52,600 nt of DNA. It comes from Bacteroidota bacterium (GTDB taxonomy: Bacteria > Bacteroidota > Bacteroidia > Bacteroidales > FEN-979). Location: NCBI GenBank assembly GCA_026391835.1, contig JAPLDF010000049.1, positions 1-52,600 of the forward strand. The letters are read 5' to 3'. Positions 35,575-45,443 of this stretch are shown one piece after another. Position 1 is the first letter of the stretch. Each line of letters starts with the position of its first letter. Both the position numbers and the translations under genes were made by a program. The notes beneath the pieces were generated by a model. That model searched no databases and was not told where the DNA came from. It worked only from the letters and a program-made list of their open reading frames with translations.

Positions 35575-38120
35575 AACGAATCATCATCAGCGGAGGTGGA
35601 ACCGGCGGGCATATATTCCCGGCTATCGCCATTGCCAATGCCATCAGGGCAAAGGTCAGCGATGCTGATATCCTCTTTATTGGGGCAAAGGGGAGGATGG
35701 AGATGGAAAAGGTTCCCGAAGCGGGGTATCAAATCAAAGGACTTACCATCAGCGGTTTCCAGCGAAGACTTACGTGGAAAAACCTGCTGTTCCCGATCAA
35801 ACTTACGGCAAGCATGCTGAAAGCCCGCTCGATCATCGCGAATTTCAAACCTGATGTTGTGATCGGGGTTGGCGGGTATGCAAGCGGGCCTACCCTGCGG
35901 ATGGCCACCTCCAGGAAAATCCCGACACTCATCCAGGAGCAGAATTCCTTCCCGGGAATTACCAACAGGCTCCTTGGCGGTAGGGTGCAGAAAATTTGTG
36001 TGGCCTATGAAGGCATGAACAAGTACTTCCCGCAAAGTAAAATTATCCTTACCGGGAATCCCATCCGGCAGGATGTGGTGAAGATCAAAGGCAAACGTGA
36101 CGAGGCATTCAGGTATTTCGGACTGGTTACCGGGCTGAAAACACTGGTTGTGATCGGTGGCAGCCTGGGCGCAGGGACCATCAACCAGGCCATCCTGAAA
36201 TTTGTCATGGAAACCGCAGATAACGGCAATCTCCAGATCCTCTGGCAAACCGGAAAATATTATTATGAAAATATCAAAGCGGGATTAGAAGCCTCGAAAA
36301 CCGAAAACCAAAAAGCGGGCATCGAAAATATTGTCCTCCTGCCATTTATCGACCACATGGACCTGGCATACGCCGCCGCCGACCTCATTGTTTCCCGGGC
36401 CGGTGCCATTGCCATTTCCGAACTCTGCGTGGTTGGAAAACCGGTTATCCTGGTTCCTTCACCAAATGTTACCGAAGACCACCAGACAAAGAATGCACGG
36501 GCACTCGAGTCACGCAAAGCCGCATTGCTGATTCCCGACGGTGAAGCCATCCATATCCTGGGAAAAACGATCATTGAAACACTTGCAAACGAGCAACTTC
36601 AAACTGACCTGGGCAGGAACATTGCCGCACTTGGGATTACCGACGCCGCTGACAAAATTGCCGAAATCGCCTTGTCACTCATTTCACCCGGATCTCAAAA
36701 CCAAAATCGTAAATCCGAAATCGTAAATCCCAAATCCATCTACTTCCTTGGCATCGGGGGCATCGGCATGAGCGCCCTTGCCAGGTACTTTTTATCACAG
36801 GGTGCAACGGTGTCGGGCTATGATAAAACAGCGACAGATCTCACTGATCAGCTGATCAGCGAAGGAATGAACATCCATTTTACCGAGGACATCACCCTAC
36901 TGCCGGCCAACCCCGACCTGGTTATTTATACGCCGGCAGTTCCCGCCGATCACCAGGAGTTCCGCTACTTCAGGGAACATGAAATCCCGATGAAAAAGAG
37001 GGCCGAAGTGCTGGGAATAATCTCGCGGAATCATTCAACCATTGCAGTTGCCGGTACCCACGGAAAAACCACCACCTCAACCATGATCGCCCACATGTTC
37101 CGGGTGGCAGGCGTTGAGACCATGGCGTTCCTTGGCGGGATCTCCAACAACTACGGAACGAATTTCTTCGCTGAACCCAGGAATAACAAAGTTGCAGAGC
37201 AACTACCAGGGAAAGCCAGAGGTTCTTTCTGCGTTGTGGAAGCGGATGAATACGACAAATCATTTCTGCAACTCTCACCATCCATTGCTGTTATCACTTC
37301 GGCTGATGCCGATCACCTGGATATTTATGGGAACCATGAAGACCTGAAAAAGACCTTCGCGGAGTTTACTTCGAAGATTGTCGCCGGTGGTTCGCTGGTG
37401 TTGAAATCCGGAACAGGGATCACCCCCCTGAACACCGGCGATTATAGCGTTTATGATTATGCCCTGACCTCAGGAGTTGCCTTTTCCGCGATAAATGTAC
37501 GGGTTGAAGATGGGTTGTACCACTTCGATTTTGCCCATCCCGGCGGTATGATTTCCAGCCTCGTACTGGGGGTTCCCGGGAAATTCAACCTCGAGAATGC
37601 CATCGCCGCACTGGCAGTCGGCCACCTTGCCGGCATTGACGAACAGCATCTCAGAACTGCTCTCCGCTCCTACCAGGGAGTACAACGCCGCTTTGAGTTC
37701 AGGATCCGCAGGTCCGGCATGGTTTACATCGATGATTATGCCCATCATCCCGAAGAACTCAGGGCCTGTATCAGCGCAGCACGGGAGTTGTACCCCACGA
37801 AAAAAATTACGGGCGTGTTTCAGCCGCACCTCTTTTCACGCACCCGCGACTTCGCCGACGGTTTCGCACGAAGCCTTGAACTGCTCGATGAACTGATTTT
37901 GCTCGACATCTATCCTGCCCGTGAAAAGCCTATAGCTGGTATAACCTCGCAAATGCTCCTCGACCTGGTGAATCTCAAAGTTAAAAAGCTGGTATTGAAA
38001 GATGACCTCATCAGGGAACTCAGGAACAGCAAACCCGAAGTCCTGCTGACGATGGGTGCCGGGGATATTGACCGGCTTGTTGCACCAATCACAGAAATGC
38101 TTTCAGCACAAATTGTATAA
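35571..38120 (+). CDS. MurG-MurC fusion protein
   Basis: One 849-codon frame joining two normally separate enzymes. Residues 1 to about 374 are MurG, the lipid II-forming GlcNAc transferase (GGGTGGHIFPA at the start, GGSLGAGTIN at about 195, SRAGAIAISEL at about 280). Residues about 391-849 are MurC, the UDP-MurNAc:L-alanine ligase (FLGIGGIGMSALARYF, P-loop GTHGKTTTS at about 497, VVEADEYDKSF, DDYAHHP, FQPHLFSRT). The linker, about 375-390 (NRKSEIVNPKS), is encoded by five 7-bp repeats at 36703-36737. No start codon lies between the parts, so MurC can only be made as part of the fusion. Both halves look intact. Overlaps ftsW by 4 bp and abuts ftsQ. Confidence 0.9.
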   Translation: MKRIIISGGGTGGHIFPAIAIANAIRAKVSDADILFIGAKGRMEMEKVPEAGYQIKGLTISGFQRRLTWKNLLFPIKLTASMLKARSIIANFKPDVVIGVGGYASGPTLRMATSRKIPTLIQEQNSFPGITNRLLGGRVQKICVAYEGMNKYFPQSKIILTGNPIRQDVVKIKGKRDEAFRYFGLVTGLKTLVVIGGSLGAGTINQAILKFVMETADNGNLQILWQTGKYYYENIKAGLEASKTENQKAGIENIVLLPFIDHMDLAYAAADLIVSRAGAIAISELCVVGKPVILVPSPNVTEDHQTKNARALESRKAALLIPDGEAIHILGKTIIETLANEQLQTDLGRNIAALGITDAADKIAEIALSLISPGSQNQNRKSEIVNPKSIYFLGIGGIGMSALARYFLSQGATVSGYDKTATDLTDQLISEGMNIHFTEDITLLPANPDLVIYTPAVPADHQEFRYFREHEIPMKKRAEVLGIISRNHSTIAVAGTHGKTTTSTMIAHMFRVAGVETMAFLGGISNNYGTNFFAEPRNNKVAEQLPGKARGSFCVVEADEYDKSFLQLSPSIAVITSADADHLDIYGNHEDLKKTFAEFTSKIVAGGSLVLKSGTGITPLNTGDYSVYDYALTSGVAFSAINVRVEDGLYHFDFAHPGGMISSLVLGVPGKFNLENAIAALAVGHLAGIDEQHLRTALRSYQGVQRRFEFRIRRSGMVYIDDYAHHPEELRACISAARELYPTKKITGVFQPHLFSRTRDFADGFARSLELLDELILLDIYPAREKPIAGITSQMLLDLVNLKVKKLVLKDDLIRELRNSKPEVLLTMGAGDIDRLVAPITEMLSAQIV
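36703..36737. repeat. Heptamer tract forming the murG-murC linker
   Basis: AAATCGT, AAATCCG, AAATCGT, AAATCCC, AAATCC in tandem at 36704-36737. Same family as 25058-25192 and 24215-24250; the encoded peptide resembles that in the FG-GAP gene (PKSEI). Confidence 0.9.
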
Positions 38121-38924
38121 ATGAATAAAGTTTTAAAAATATTGTTGATCATCTTCTGGATACTCCTGGTTGCCGGTGCAGGGGTACTGGTAGGATTTGT
38201 AGAGGTAGCCCACTACAGCCGGCCCTGCAAAAAAGTGGAGATCCGCATCAGCTATGGTGCTGCAGATGTATTGATTACAAAGAGGGATGTCGACTCGATC
38301 CTATTGAAAACCGCCGGGATGCTGAAGGGCAAACCCCTGGGGTTCATCAACACCGGGGCCATTGAAGCTGCAATCAACAAACAGGCCTACGTGGCAAAAG
38401 TGGCTGTGTATGAAAACAATGAAGGAGCTTTGTTTGTCGAGATCCGCCAGCGCGAGCCATTGCTGCGCATAATCAACCGGAAATATGAGAGTTTTTATCT
38501 CGATGAGTCAGGTGCCCTGCTGCCGGTCAACCCGAATTTTTCCGCCCGGGTACTGGTTGCAAACGGAAACATCAACGATTCGTACATGAAAAAACCCAAT
38601 TACCGTGTCAACATCCTTGCCCTGTCCGACTCCGTTTTTTACGATTCCCTGTTGACAAATCTCTACAAGCTGACCATGTACATCACCCATGATAAATTTC
38701 TTAAGTCACAGATCGCGCAGATCTATGTCAATGAATTCAATGAATTCGAGCTCATTCCCATCGTCGGAAATCATGTGATCCTGCTTGGAAAGGCCGAGGA
38801 TCTTGATGATAAATTCAGGAGGTTGTTTGCCTTTTACCGCTACGGGCTCAATAAGATCGGATGGAATAAATACAATGTCATCAACATTAAATACAAGAAT
38901 CAAGTGGTTTGTTCTAAAATTTAA
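38121..38924 (+). CDS. ftsQ: Cell division protein FtsQ
   Basis: A 267-residue bitopic protein with one N-terminal transmembrane helix (about 5-28) and a periplasmic part containing a POTRA-like region (about 38-105; VEIRISYGAADVLITKRDV) and the FtsQ beta domain (FYLDESGALLPV). It links FtsA/FtsZ to the septal synthases. The start immediately follows the murG-murC stop. Sequence is divergent, as usual for FtsQ in this phylum. Confidence 0.85.
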   Translation: MNKVLKILLIIFWILLVAGAGVLVGFVEVAHYSRPCKKVEIRISYGAADVLITKRDVDSILLKTAGMLKGKPLGFINTGAIEAAINKQAYVAKVAVYENNEGALFVEIRQREPLLRIINRKYESFYLDESGALLPVNPNFSARVLVANGNINDSYMKKPNYRVNILALSDSVFYDSLLTNLYKLTMYITHDKFLKSQIAQIYVNEFNEFELIPIVGNHVILLGKAEDLDDKFRRLFAFYRYGLNKIGWNKYNVINIKYKNQVVCSKI

Positions 38925-38930
38925 ATCAGC

Positions 38931-40265
38931 ATGGAAAAATCAGGCATCATCGTCGGACTCGACATCGGTACAACCAAAATTGCGGTGATTGTCGGCCGTA
39001 AAAACGAATTCGGAAAAATTGATATTCTCGGATATGGCAAAGTGCCATCCATTGGTGTAAAACGTGGTGTTGTGGCGAACATCGACAACACCGTGCAGTC
39101 CATCAAGGATGCTGTGGCTGAAGCTGCATCCAAATCAGGGGTTGACATCAAATATGTGAATGTGGGGATAGCCGGGCAGCACATTAAAAGTCTGCAGCAC
39201 CGGGGCAGCATGATCCGCGAGGACAGTGAAACTGAGATCAGCCAGCAGGATATCGACAAGTTATGCAACAGCATGTACAACCTGAACATGAACCCCGGCG
39301 AGGAGATCCTTGATGTGATCCCCCAGGAATTCAGCATCGACGGGGAGCATGGCAACACCACGCCGAAGGGAATGATCGGGAGTACGCTTGAAGCCAACTT
39401 CCATATCATCATCGGGCAGACTGCTGCGGCGAAAAATATTTACAAATGCGTGCACAAGGCCGGCCTCGAGGTGGTCGAACTGATCATTGAACCGATGGCC
39501 TCAGCCGAAGCCGTTCTCAGTGAGGAAGAAAAAGAGGCAGGCGTCGTGCTTGTTGACATCGGCGGCGGAACCTCCGACATCGCCATATTCCATGGCGGTA
39601 TCATCCGGCATACTGCGGTAATACCTCTGGGCGGCGAAATCATCACGGAAGATATCAAGGAAGGCTGCTCCATCATAAAAAAACATGCCGAAGAGCTGAA
39701 GGTAAAATTTGGTTCGGCGCTGGCACGCGAAAACCGTGAAGAGGAGATCGTTGCGATACCGGGGCTGCGCGGCAGGACACCGAAGGAGATCAGCATCAAA
39801 AATCTCGCTTCGATCATCCAGGCCCGCATGGAGGAGATCATCGAACACATCTACTATGAAATTAAAAACTCGGGGTATGAGAAAAAACTCATCGGTGGCA
39901 TCGTGCTCACCGGCGGCGGCGCCCAGCTGAAACATATTGCCCAGCTTACCGAATTCATGACCGGCCTCGACACCCGCATCGGCTACCCGAATGAGCATCT
40001 TTCAACCGACGTGATGACCGATATGGCCAGTCCGATGTTCGCAACCGGCGTTGGTCTCGTCATCGAAGGAATTGGCCGGTACCAGAAAGAGGTGGAAAAG
40101 ATCAAACCGGAGGAGCCTGTGATACAGGCTGCAATCCCCGAGGTGGTGGATAAGAAGAAAAAGGGAAAAGAAAAAAAGGTCAGGGACCCTTTGACGGCCA
40201 CCAAAACCTTTCCCGAAATTTTTCTCGATAAAATCAGGAACATGTTCGAGGAAGATGTTGACTAA
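38931..40265 (+). CDS. ftsA: Cell division protein FtsA
   Basis: A 444-residue actin-like ATPase that tethers FtsZ to the membrane. Phosphate-1 motif GLDIGTTKIAVIVG is at residues 8-21; the phosphate-2 motif LVDIGGGTSDIAIF is near 206; the adenosine motif IVLTGGGAQLKHI is near 320. The C-terminal KTFPEIFLDKIRNMFEED is a likely amphipathic membrane helix preceded by a Lys-rich stretch. Start is 6 bp after ftsQ; ftsZ follows after 95 bp, the longest gap in the operon. Confidence 0.95.
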   Translation: MEKSGIIVGLDIGTTKIAVIVGRKNEFGKIDILGYGKVPSIGVKRGVVANIDNTVQSIKDAVAEAASKSGVDIKYVNVGIAGQHIKSLQHRGSMIREDSETEISQQDIDKLCNSMYNLNMNPGEEILDVIPQEFSIDGEHGNTTPKGMIGSTLEANFHIIIGQTAAAKNIYKCVHKAGLEVVELIIEPMASAEAVLSEEEKEAGVVLVDIGGGTSDIAIFHGGIIRHTAVIPLGGEIITEDIKEGCSIIKKHAEELKVKFGSALARENREEEIVAIPGLRGRTPKEISIKNLASIIQARMEEIIEHIYYEIKNSGYEKKLIGGIVLTGGGAQLKHIAQLTEFMTGLDTRIGYPNEHLSTDVMTDMASPMFATGVGLVIEGIGRYQKEVEKIKPEEPVIQAAIPEVVDKKKKGKEKKVRDPLTATKTFPEIFLDKIRNMFEEDVD

Positions 40266-40360
40266 TCCCGCTATTAACAATCATTCGTTAATAAATAAAA
40301 GAAAATATACAAATTTCAATAAGCATTCTTAATACTTTTAACGCGATAAAAAACAAGATC

Positions 40361-41971
40361 ATGGCCGAGATGTTAAAATTCGAATTACCTAAAAACCAGT
40401 CCTCTATAATTAAAGTGATCGGCGTTGGCGGTGGCGGCAGCAATGCTGTGAACCATATGTTCAAGCAGGGAATCAAGGGAGTGGATTTTATTATATGCAA
40501 TACCGACGCTCAGGCCATGGAATCGAGCCCGGTTCCTACCCGGATCCAGCTGGGAGCAAATCTTACCGGGGGGCTGGGCGCAGGCGCCGCGCCGTCGGTC
40601 GGACGCAATGCCGCACTCGAAAATTCAGACGACATCAGGGCAGTGCTTGATAAAGGGACAAAAATGCTCTTCATCACGGCAGGCCTCGGGGGCGGTACCG
40701 GAACCGGTGCAGCGCCGGTCATTGCCCAGATTTCACGGGAGCTGGATATTCTTACCGTTGGCATTGTCACCATTCCCTTCTCCTTTGAAGGGCGGAAACG
40801 CCGCCAGTCAGCCGAGGATGGAATCCGCCAGCTGAAACAGAATGTGGACGCCCTGCTCATCATCAGCAACGACAAACTGCGGCTCCTGTGTGGCGATTTG
40901 CCCCTTTCGGAAGCCTTTACCCGTGCCGATAATGTATTGACGACTGCCGCAAAAGGCATCGCTGAAATCATCACCGTGGCCGGCTATATCAATGTCGACT
41001 TTGAAGACGTGAAAACAGTGATGAAGAACAGTGGGGTTGCCATCATGGGAACCGGCATCGCCAATGGCCCCAACCGTGCCCAGATGGCTGTTGAGGAAGC
41101 CCTCAATTCACCGCTGCTCGACAACAACGACATCAATGGTGCCGGAAATCTCCTGCTCTATATCTCCTCCGGGAAAAATGAGATCACCATGGATGAGGTT
41201 ACGGAAATTACGGATTATATCCAGGAAAAAACGCAATCCACCGGGGATATCATCTGGGGCAATGGTTTTGAAGAGAGCCTCGATGACAAGATCAGTGTAA
41301 CCATCATCGCCACAGGTTTTGATGAAGACCACAAACAAAAAGGCCCCAGTGAACCCGAACTGGTGAAAGTTTTTGGCCTTTATGACAACGAAGCCCCGAA
41401 AATCGAGAAGCGCATCTTTGTCCCGGAACCCTCCATTGCCGAAACCGTTGACACCAGGATCGAAGCAGTGATAACCCCGGTAATCCCTGAACCTGTCCAG
41501 CAAGTTCCCGAACCCAAAATTGAAACTGTTGAGCCCCCGCGAAACATAGAGTTCTCGTTCGAAAAACCCGAACCCGATTTTCAGCCCGAACCGGTTGAAA
41601 CCCTTGTTGATGAGTCAATGCCTGCTATCCAGTCCGAGCTGATTGAGCCAAAGATCATGTTCCGGTCACAATCTGTGAATCATAACCCGCATCCGGCCGA
41701 ACCCGATGTCGATGACTTTCAGTCAAAAAAAGCGTTTGAACGGGTTTCAAAACTGCGCCAGCTGAGTGAAAAATTAAAAACACACCTGCCAATCGAGCAG
41801 AATCTCCATGAACTCGAAAACATCCCGGCGTATAAACGTCGCAATGTCGAACTGAGTGATGTTACGCCCTCTTCTGAATCACAGATCTCTGATTACACGG
41901 TATCCGAAAATTCAGATAAGACAATAGAAATCAAAAGCGAGAACAAATTTCTGAATAAAAAAGTCGACTAA
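40361..41971 (+). CDS. ftsZ: Cell division protein FtsZ
   Basis: A 536-residue tubulin-like GTPase forming the Z ring. GTP-binding VIGVGGGGSNAVNHM is at about 20-34; the tubulin signature GGGTGTGAAPV is at about 108; the T7 loop NVDFEDVKTVM is at about 209. The C-terminal tail (about 330-536) is long, Pro/Glu-rich and disordered-looking, ending in a short conserved-like NKFLNKKVD. The 95-bp upstream gap is AT-rich and could hold an internal promoter, but no clear match was seen. Confidence 0.96.
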   Translation: MAEMLKFELPKNQSSIIKVIGVGGGGSNAVNHMFKQGIKGVDFIICNTDAQAMESSPVPTRIQLGANLTGGLGAGAAPSVGRNAALENSDDIRAVLDKGTKMLFITAGLGGGTGTGAAPVIAQISRELDILTVGIVTIPFSFEGRKRRQSAEDGIRQLKQNVDALLIISNDKLRLLCGDLPLSEAFTRADNVLTTAAKGIAEIITVAGYINVDFEDVKTVMKNSGVAIMGTGIANGPNRAQMAVEEALNSPLLDNNDINGAGNLLLYISSGKNEITMDEVTEITDYIQEKTQSTGDIIWGNGFEESLDDKISVTIIATGFDEDHKQKGPSEPELVKVFGLYDNEAPKIEKRIFVPEPSIAETVDTRIEAVITPVIPEPVQQVPEPKIETVEPPRNIEFSFEKPEPDFQPEPVETLVDESMPAIQSELIEPKIMFRSQSVNHNPHPAEPDVDDFQSKKAFERVSKLRQLSEKLKTHLPIEQNLHELENIPAYKRRNVELSDVTPSSESQISDYTVSENSDKTIEIKSENKFLNKKVD

Positions 41972-42424
41972 ATGAGCCTCGAACTTAAAATTAATGGCGA
42001 TATCAAAACTGCCATGCTTGCCCGCGATGCTGAAAAACTTGAAGCACTGCGGGCAATCAAGGCAGCCCTACTGCTAGAAAAGGCCAGGGAAGGTGCTACC
42101 GGCGAAATCGGGGATGAGGTTGAACTGAAAATCCTTCAGAAGCTGGTCAAACAACGCCGCGAATCAGCCGATATTTATAGCCAGGCAAATCGCCAGGACC
42201 TTGCAAAAAAGGAGCTGTATGATGCATCTGTCATTGAAACCTACCTGCCCCGGCAGATGTCGGAAGCAGAGGTTACAGAAATTATTAAAAAGATAGTTGC
42301 CGAAACCGGTGCAACCTCGGTTAAGGATATGGGCAAAGTGATGGGAGCTGCAGCGAAGGAACTTGCCGGGAAGGCTGACAATAAGATGATCTCGGTAATC
42401 GTCAAGAGTTTGCTGACAACGTAA
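41972..42424 (+). CDS. yqeY: GatB/YqeY domain-containing protein
   Basis: A 150-residue YqeY-family protein, homologous to the tRNA-binding tail domain of GatB. It has the typical LKTA..ARD..KLEALR.IKAA start, ELKILQKLVKQR.ES and the C-terminal DMGKVMGAA..ELAGKADNK. Its role is not established; a tRNA-linked function is assumed. The ATG follows the ftsZ TAA directly. Last gene of the dcw operon. Confidence 0.9.
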   Translation: MSLELKINGDIKTAMLARDAEKLEALRAIKAALLLEKAREGATGEIGDEVELKILQKLVKQRRESADIYSQANRQDLAKKELYDASVIETYLPRQMSEAEVTEIIKKIVAETGATSVKDMGKVMGAAAKELAGKADNKMISVIVKSLLTT

Positions 42425-42448
42425 TTCCGGGCCTGACCATCTCCATGC

Positions 42449-43648
42449 TTATTTAAAACCCTGTTTCGAAAAACGACGCTCCTTATAATCTGAGACCACT
42501 TTTGAAAAAAGGCAGGCCAACCCCCACAGGACTTTCCATTTGCCAAAACCTGCCGGGACATCGGCATACCAGCGCTCCCCGCGCAAAATTCTGACGAACG
42601 CCTTCCAGGCGCGGTCATTGTCGCGCACAAAATGGTGTATTTTCAGCGGTACCGTGTTAAACAAATGCTTGATCCGGTTTGCATCCAGCAACTCTTGCAT
42701 AAGTTCTTCATTCACCGAGGTGGTATATGATTCCAGGGAAGGTGTTTCGGCACAAAGATAGGCATGACAGCTCTTCGCGGCGAGGATGCCGCTTCTTACT
42801 GCATAATAGATTCCCTCGCCGGTAAGCGGATCGGTAAGCCCTGCCGCATCCCCGGCAACAAGTACACGCCCGTTGTGAAACGGGCTCTTTTTTATCCGTA
42901 CAGGTATGGGCCAGGATTTGAGCGAAATTGTTTCAATAGCGCCAAGCTCAAGATATTCCAGCAGCTTCTGATAATACGGCATCATCCATTTTGACAGGCT
43001 TGCCGGGCCGCCCACCCCGATGGAGAAATGATCTCCTTTCGGGAAAACCCATCCATATCCTCCGGGGAAAGAGCCCCAGTCGAGAAATACAGTTTGAGAA
43101 AAAGCCCTGACGATTGCCGGGTCTGCCATGATTTCGGCTTCCCACGCCAGTCCCGGCAATATGTTGTCACGCAATCCTGCACTGCGGGCAACGGCACTCG
43201 ACGCGCCATCGGCTCCTATCACAAGTTTTGAAGTGAAGGAACCATCACGGGTTGCCACGGTAACAAAATCCTTGTCCTGCTTCACATCCATCACCTTTGC
43301 ACCGTGGATAACCCTGGCCCCGGCCTCCAGGGCTTTGTGCAGCAGGAAATCATCAAATTTATCGCGGTTTGCGCAAAACAACATCGGTTCAGGGGAACTG
43401 CGGGTAAAACAATCCCTGAAGCCGCTTGAAAAAACGATCGAATGAATCTTTGTCTCCAGTAGAGATGAAACATCAAAAGGGATCTCACGCAGGATTTTAT
43501 AAGTCAGCCCTGCACCGCAGACCTTGTAACGTGGAAAAGATGATTTTTCAAGAATCAGGACAGAAACACCGCGGGTGGCAAGTTCATAACCAGCCAGCGA
43601 ACCTGCAGGACCTGCACCGGCAATGATTACATCGGCATCTGTCGTCAT
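42449..43648 (-). CDS. Geranylgeranyl reductase family FAD oxidoreductase
   Basis: A 399-residue flavoprotein of the geranylgeranyl reductase/halogenase-like family. FAD motif DVIIAGAGPAGSLAGYEL is near the start, the K(V/I)CGAGLT segment at about 43-49, and the GDAAGLTDPLTGEGIYYA motif at about 268. Family members reduce isoprenoid chains or lipids; substrate here is unknown, possibly menaquinone or isoprenoid lipids. Last gene of a four-gene minus-strand operon, 3 bp after the kinase gene. The C-terminal region is basic. Confidence 0.85.
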   Translation of the reverse strand: MTTDADVIIAGAGPAGSLAGYELATRGVSVLILEKSSFPRYKVCGAGLTYKILREIPFDVSSLLETKIHSIVFSSGFRDCFTRSSPEPMLFCANRDKFDDFLLHKALEAGARVIHGAKVMDVKQDKDFVTVATRDGSFTSKLVIGADGASSAVARSAGLRDNILPGLAWEAEIMADPAIVRAFSQTVFLDWGSFPGGYGWVFPKGDHFSIGVGGPASLSKWMMPYYQKLLEYLELGAIETISLKSWPIPVRIKKSPFHNGRVLVAGDAAGLTDPLTGEGIYYAVRSGILAAKSCHAYLCAETPSLESYTTSVNEELMQELLDANRIKHLFNTVPLKIHHFVRDNDRAWKAFVRILRGERWYADVPAGFGKWKVLWGLACLFSKVVSDYKERRFSKQGFK

Positions 43649-43651
43649 GGG

Positions 43652-44659
43652 TTACATCAGGCCCATTACTTCCTTCAGCAGCTTATCCTTGTTGATGGGC
43701 ACAACGCCTACCTCCTCGCACACAAGACCTCCTGCGAGGTTCGAAAGATAGGCGATCTCATTCGGGCTTCGGTTCAGCGCAAGGCACAACGATGCCAGGC
43801 TGATTACCGTATCTCCCGCACCCGACACATCGGAGATCATCCGCATATGTGCCGGGATGAAAATATTGCGTTCTTCGGTCCGGTCCTTCAGGGAGATTAA
43901 AACACCCTTGTCAGACATGGTTGTAAGCACGTATTTGCAATCAAGCATCACCCGCAGTTGCTGGGCGGCATCAATGACCGACTGGTTGTCCTCGAGTTCA
44001 TTGTCAAGGTTCAGGCCCTCCCTCATCTCCTTCAGGTTGGGCTTAAACAGGGTAACCTGTTGAAATGCCAGGAAGTTTTTCTTTTTGGGATCAACCGTGA
44101 CCGGTATTTTCGCTGCCAGGGCGCGTTTAACCACTTCAGTGATCAACTTTTGCGTGATGACACCTTTGTCATAATCCTGGAAGATGATGCAATCAATTTT
44201 CACCTTCGACAGGATCTGGTCGATGACACGGATCAGCGTGAGATAATCGCCCTGTACGAGATCGTTGTCAATCTCTTCATCAACCCGCAGCATCTGGTAT
44301 GAATTCCCGAAAATCCTGAACTTGGTGGTGGTTATGCGCCGGGCACTGCGAACGATGCCGGTATCGGTAATTTTTTCTTTTTTCAGCAGTTCGAGAAACT
44401 GGTCTCCCTTATCATCCGAACCAATCACAGAACAGAGAATCGGGTTGGCTCCCATAGAACGGATGTTCATTGCCACGTTTGCAGCACCACCCATGCGGTT
44501 CTCGCGTTTACGCAAGGCGACGATCGGAATTGGTGCTTCGGGGGAGATACGCTCCACCTTGCCCCATAAATACGAATCAACCATCACATCACCAATGATC
44601 ATGATGTTTAGCTGGTTAAAGTCTTCGAAAAGTTTCTTGTAATTTCCTTCTTTATGCAT
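43652..44659 (-). CDS. PfkB-family kinase, RfaE1/HldE-like
   Basis: A 335-residue sugar kinase of the ribokinase/PfkB fold. It resembles the kinase half of HldE (heptose-7-phosphate kinase, RfaE1): MIIGDVMVDSYLWGKVERISPEAPIP at the start (only the first residues quoted are diagnostic), GGAANVAMN (about 57) and the catalytic DVSGAGDT (about 271). The cytidylyltransferase half is absent, as in split RfaE1/RfaE2 systems. Likely role: ADP-heptose supply for lipopolysaccharide. Neighbouring genes do not confirm this. Confidence 0.85.
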   Translation of the reverse strand: MHKEGNYKKLFEDFNQLNIMIIGDVMVDSYLWGKVERISPEAPIPIVALRKRENRMGGAANVAMNIRSMGANPILCSVIGSDDKGDQFLELLKKEKITDTGIVRSARRITTTKFRIFGNSYQMLRVDEEIDNDLVQGDYLTLIRVIDQILSKVKIDCIIFQDYDKGVITQKLITEVVKRALAAKIPVTVDPKKKNFLAFQQVTLFKPNLKEMREGLNLDNELEDNQSVIDAAQQLRVMLDCKYVLTTMSDKGVLISLKDRTEERNIFIPAHMRMISDVSGAGDTVISLASLCLALNRSPNEIAYLSNLAGGLVCEEVGVVPINKDKLLKEVMGLM

Positions 44660-44696
44660 AGGTCAAAAAAAATTCCAGGGAAACCGGGTTACAAAT

Positions 44697-45431
44697 TTAC
44701 TGTGCTATTGCATTGAAATGATAATCGGCGATTGTTTTAATATTTTTGTTGGGTTCATCAACATTGATCCTTCCATCCATCAGCCGGATGATCCGGTGTG
44801 CATGCTGGGCAATATCCTCCTCATGGGTGACGATAATCACAGTGTTACCCATCTTATGGATCTCCTCAAGCAACCCGAGAATTTCAACAGAAGTCTTTGA
44901 ATCGAGGTTCCCGGTTGGCTCATCAGCGAGGATAATGGCCGGGTGATTTACCAGCGCGCGGGCAATGGCTACCCGCTGGCGTTGCCCGCCCGACAATTCA
45001 TTGGGTCTGTGAGCCATGCGGTCACCAAGTTTTACCTCTTCCAGCGTTTGCTTAGCAAGTTCCATGCGCTTTGCTTTGCCTATCCCGGCATAGATCAGCG
45101 GGAGCATCACATTTTCAAGGGCTGTCGACCGCGGCAGCAAATTGAATGTTTGAAACACAAAGCCAATCTGGCGGTTCCTGATCTCTGCCAGTGCGTTGTC
45201 ATCCATTTTGCTCACATCCTCCCCGTTCAGCAGGTAATTCCCGCTGGTAGGCGTGTCGAGGCAACCCAGGATATTCATCAGGGTTGATTTCCCCGAGCCC
45301 GAAGGGCCCATCAGGGCAACAAATTCGTTTTTCCTGATCACCAGGGATACAGCACGCAACGCCTCAACCAGGATCGTTCCGATCTTATAGTTTTTTACAA
45401 TGCTCTCAAGCCGTATAACTTCGTCGTTCAT
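44697..45431 (-). CDS. ABC transporter ATP-binding protein (MacB/LolD type)
   Basis: A 244-residue ATPase. Walker [10 protein letters not shown] is at about 43-51, Q-loop [10 protein letters not shown] at about 92, signature [15 protein letters not shown] at about 144, Walker [14 protein letters not shown] at about 164 and the switch His in VTHEED. This belongs to the MacB/LolD/FtsE-like group that energises lipoprotein release or efflux. No permease gene is adjacent, so the partner must be encoded elsewhere. Second gene of the operon, 13 bp after the methyltransferase. Confidence 0.9.
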   Translation of the reverse strand: MNDEVIRLESIVKNYKIGTILVEALRAVSLVIRKNEFVALMGPSGSGKSTLMNILGCLDTPTSGNYLLNGEDVSKMDDNALAEIRNRQIGFVFQTFNLLPRSTALENVMLPLIYAGIGKAKRMELAKQTLEEVKLGDRMAHRPNELSGGQRQRVAIARALVNHPAIILADEPTGNLDSKTSVEILGLLEEIHKMGNTVIIVTHEEDIAQHAHRIIRLMDGRINVDEPNKNIKTIADYHFNAIAQ

Positions 45432-45443
45432 GAATCTCAGATA

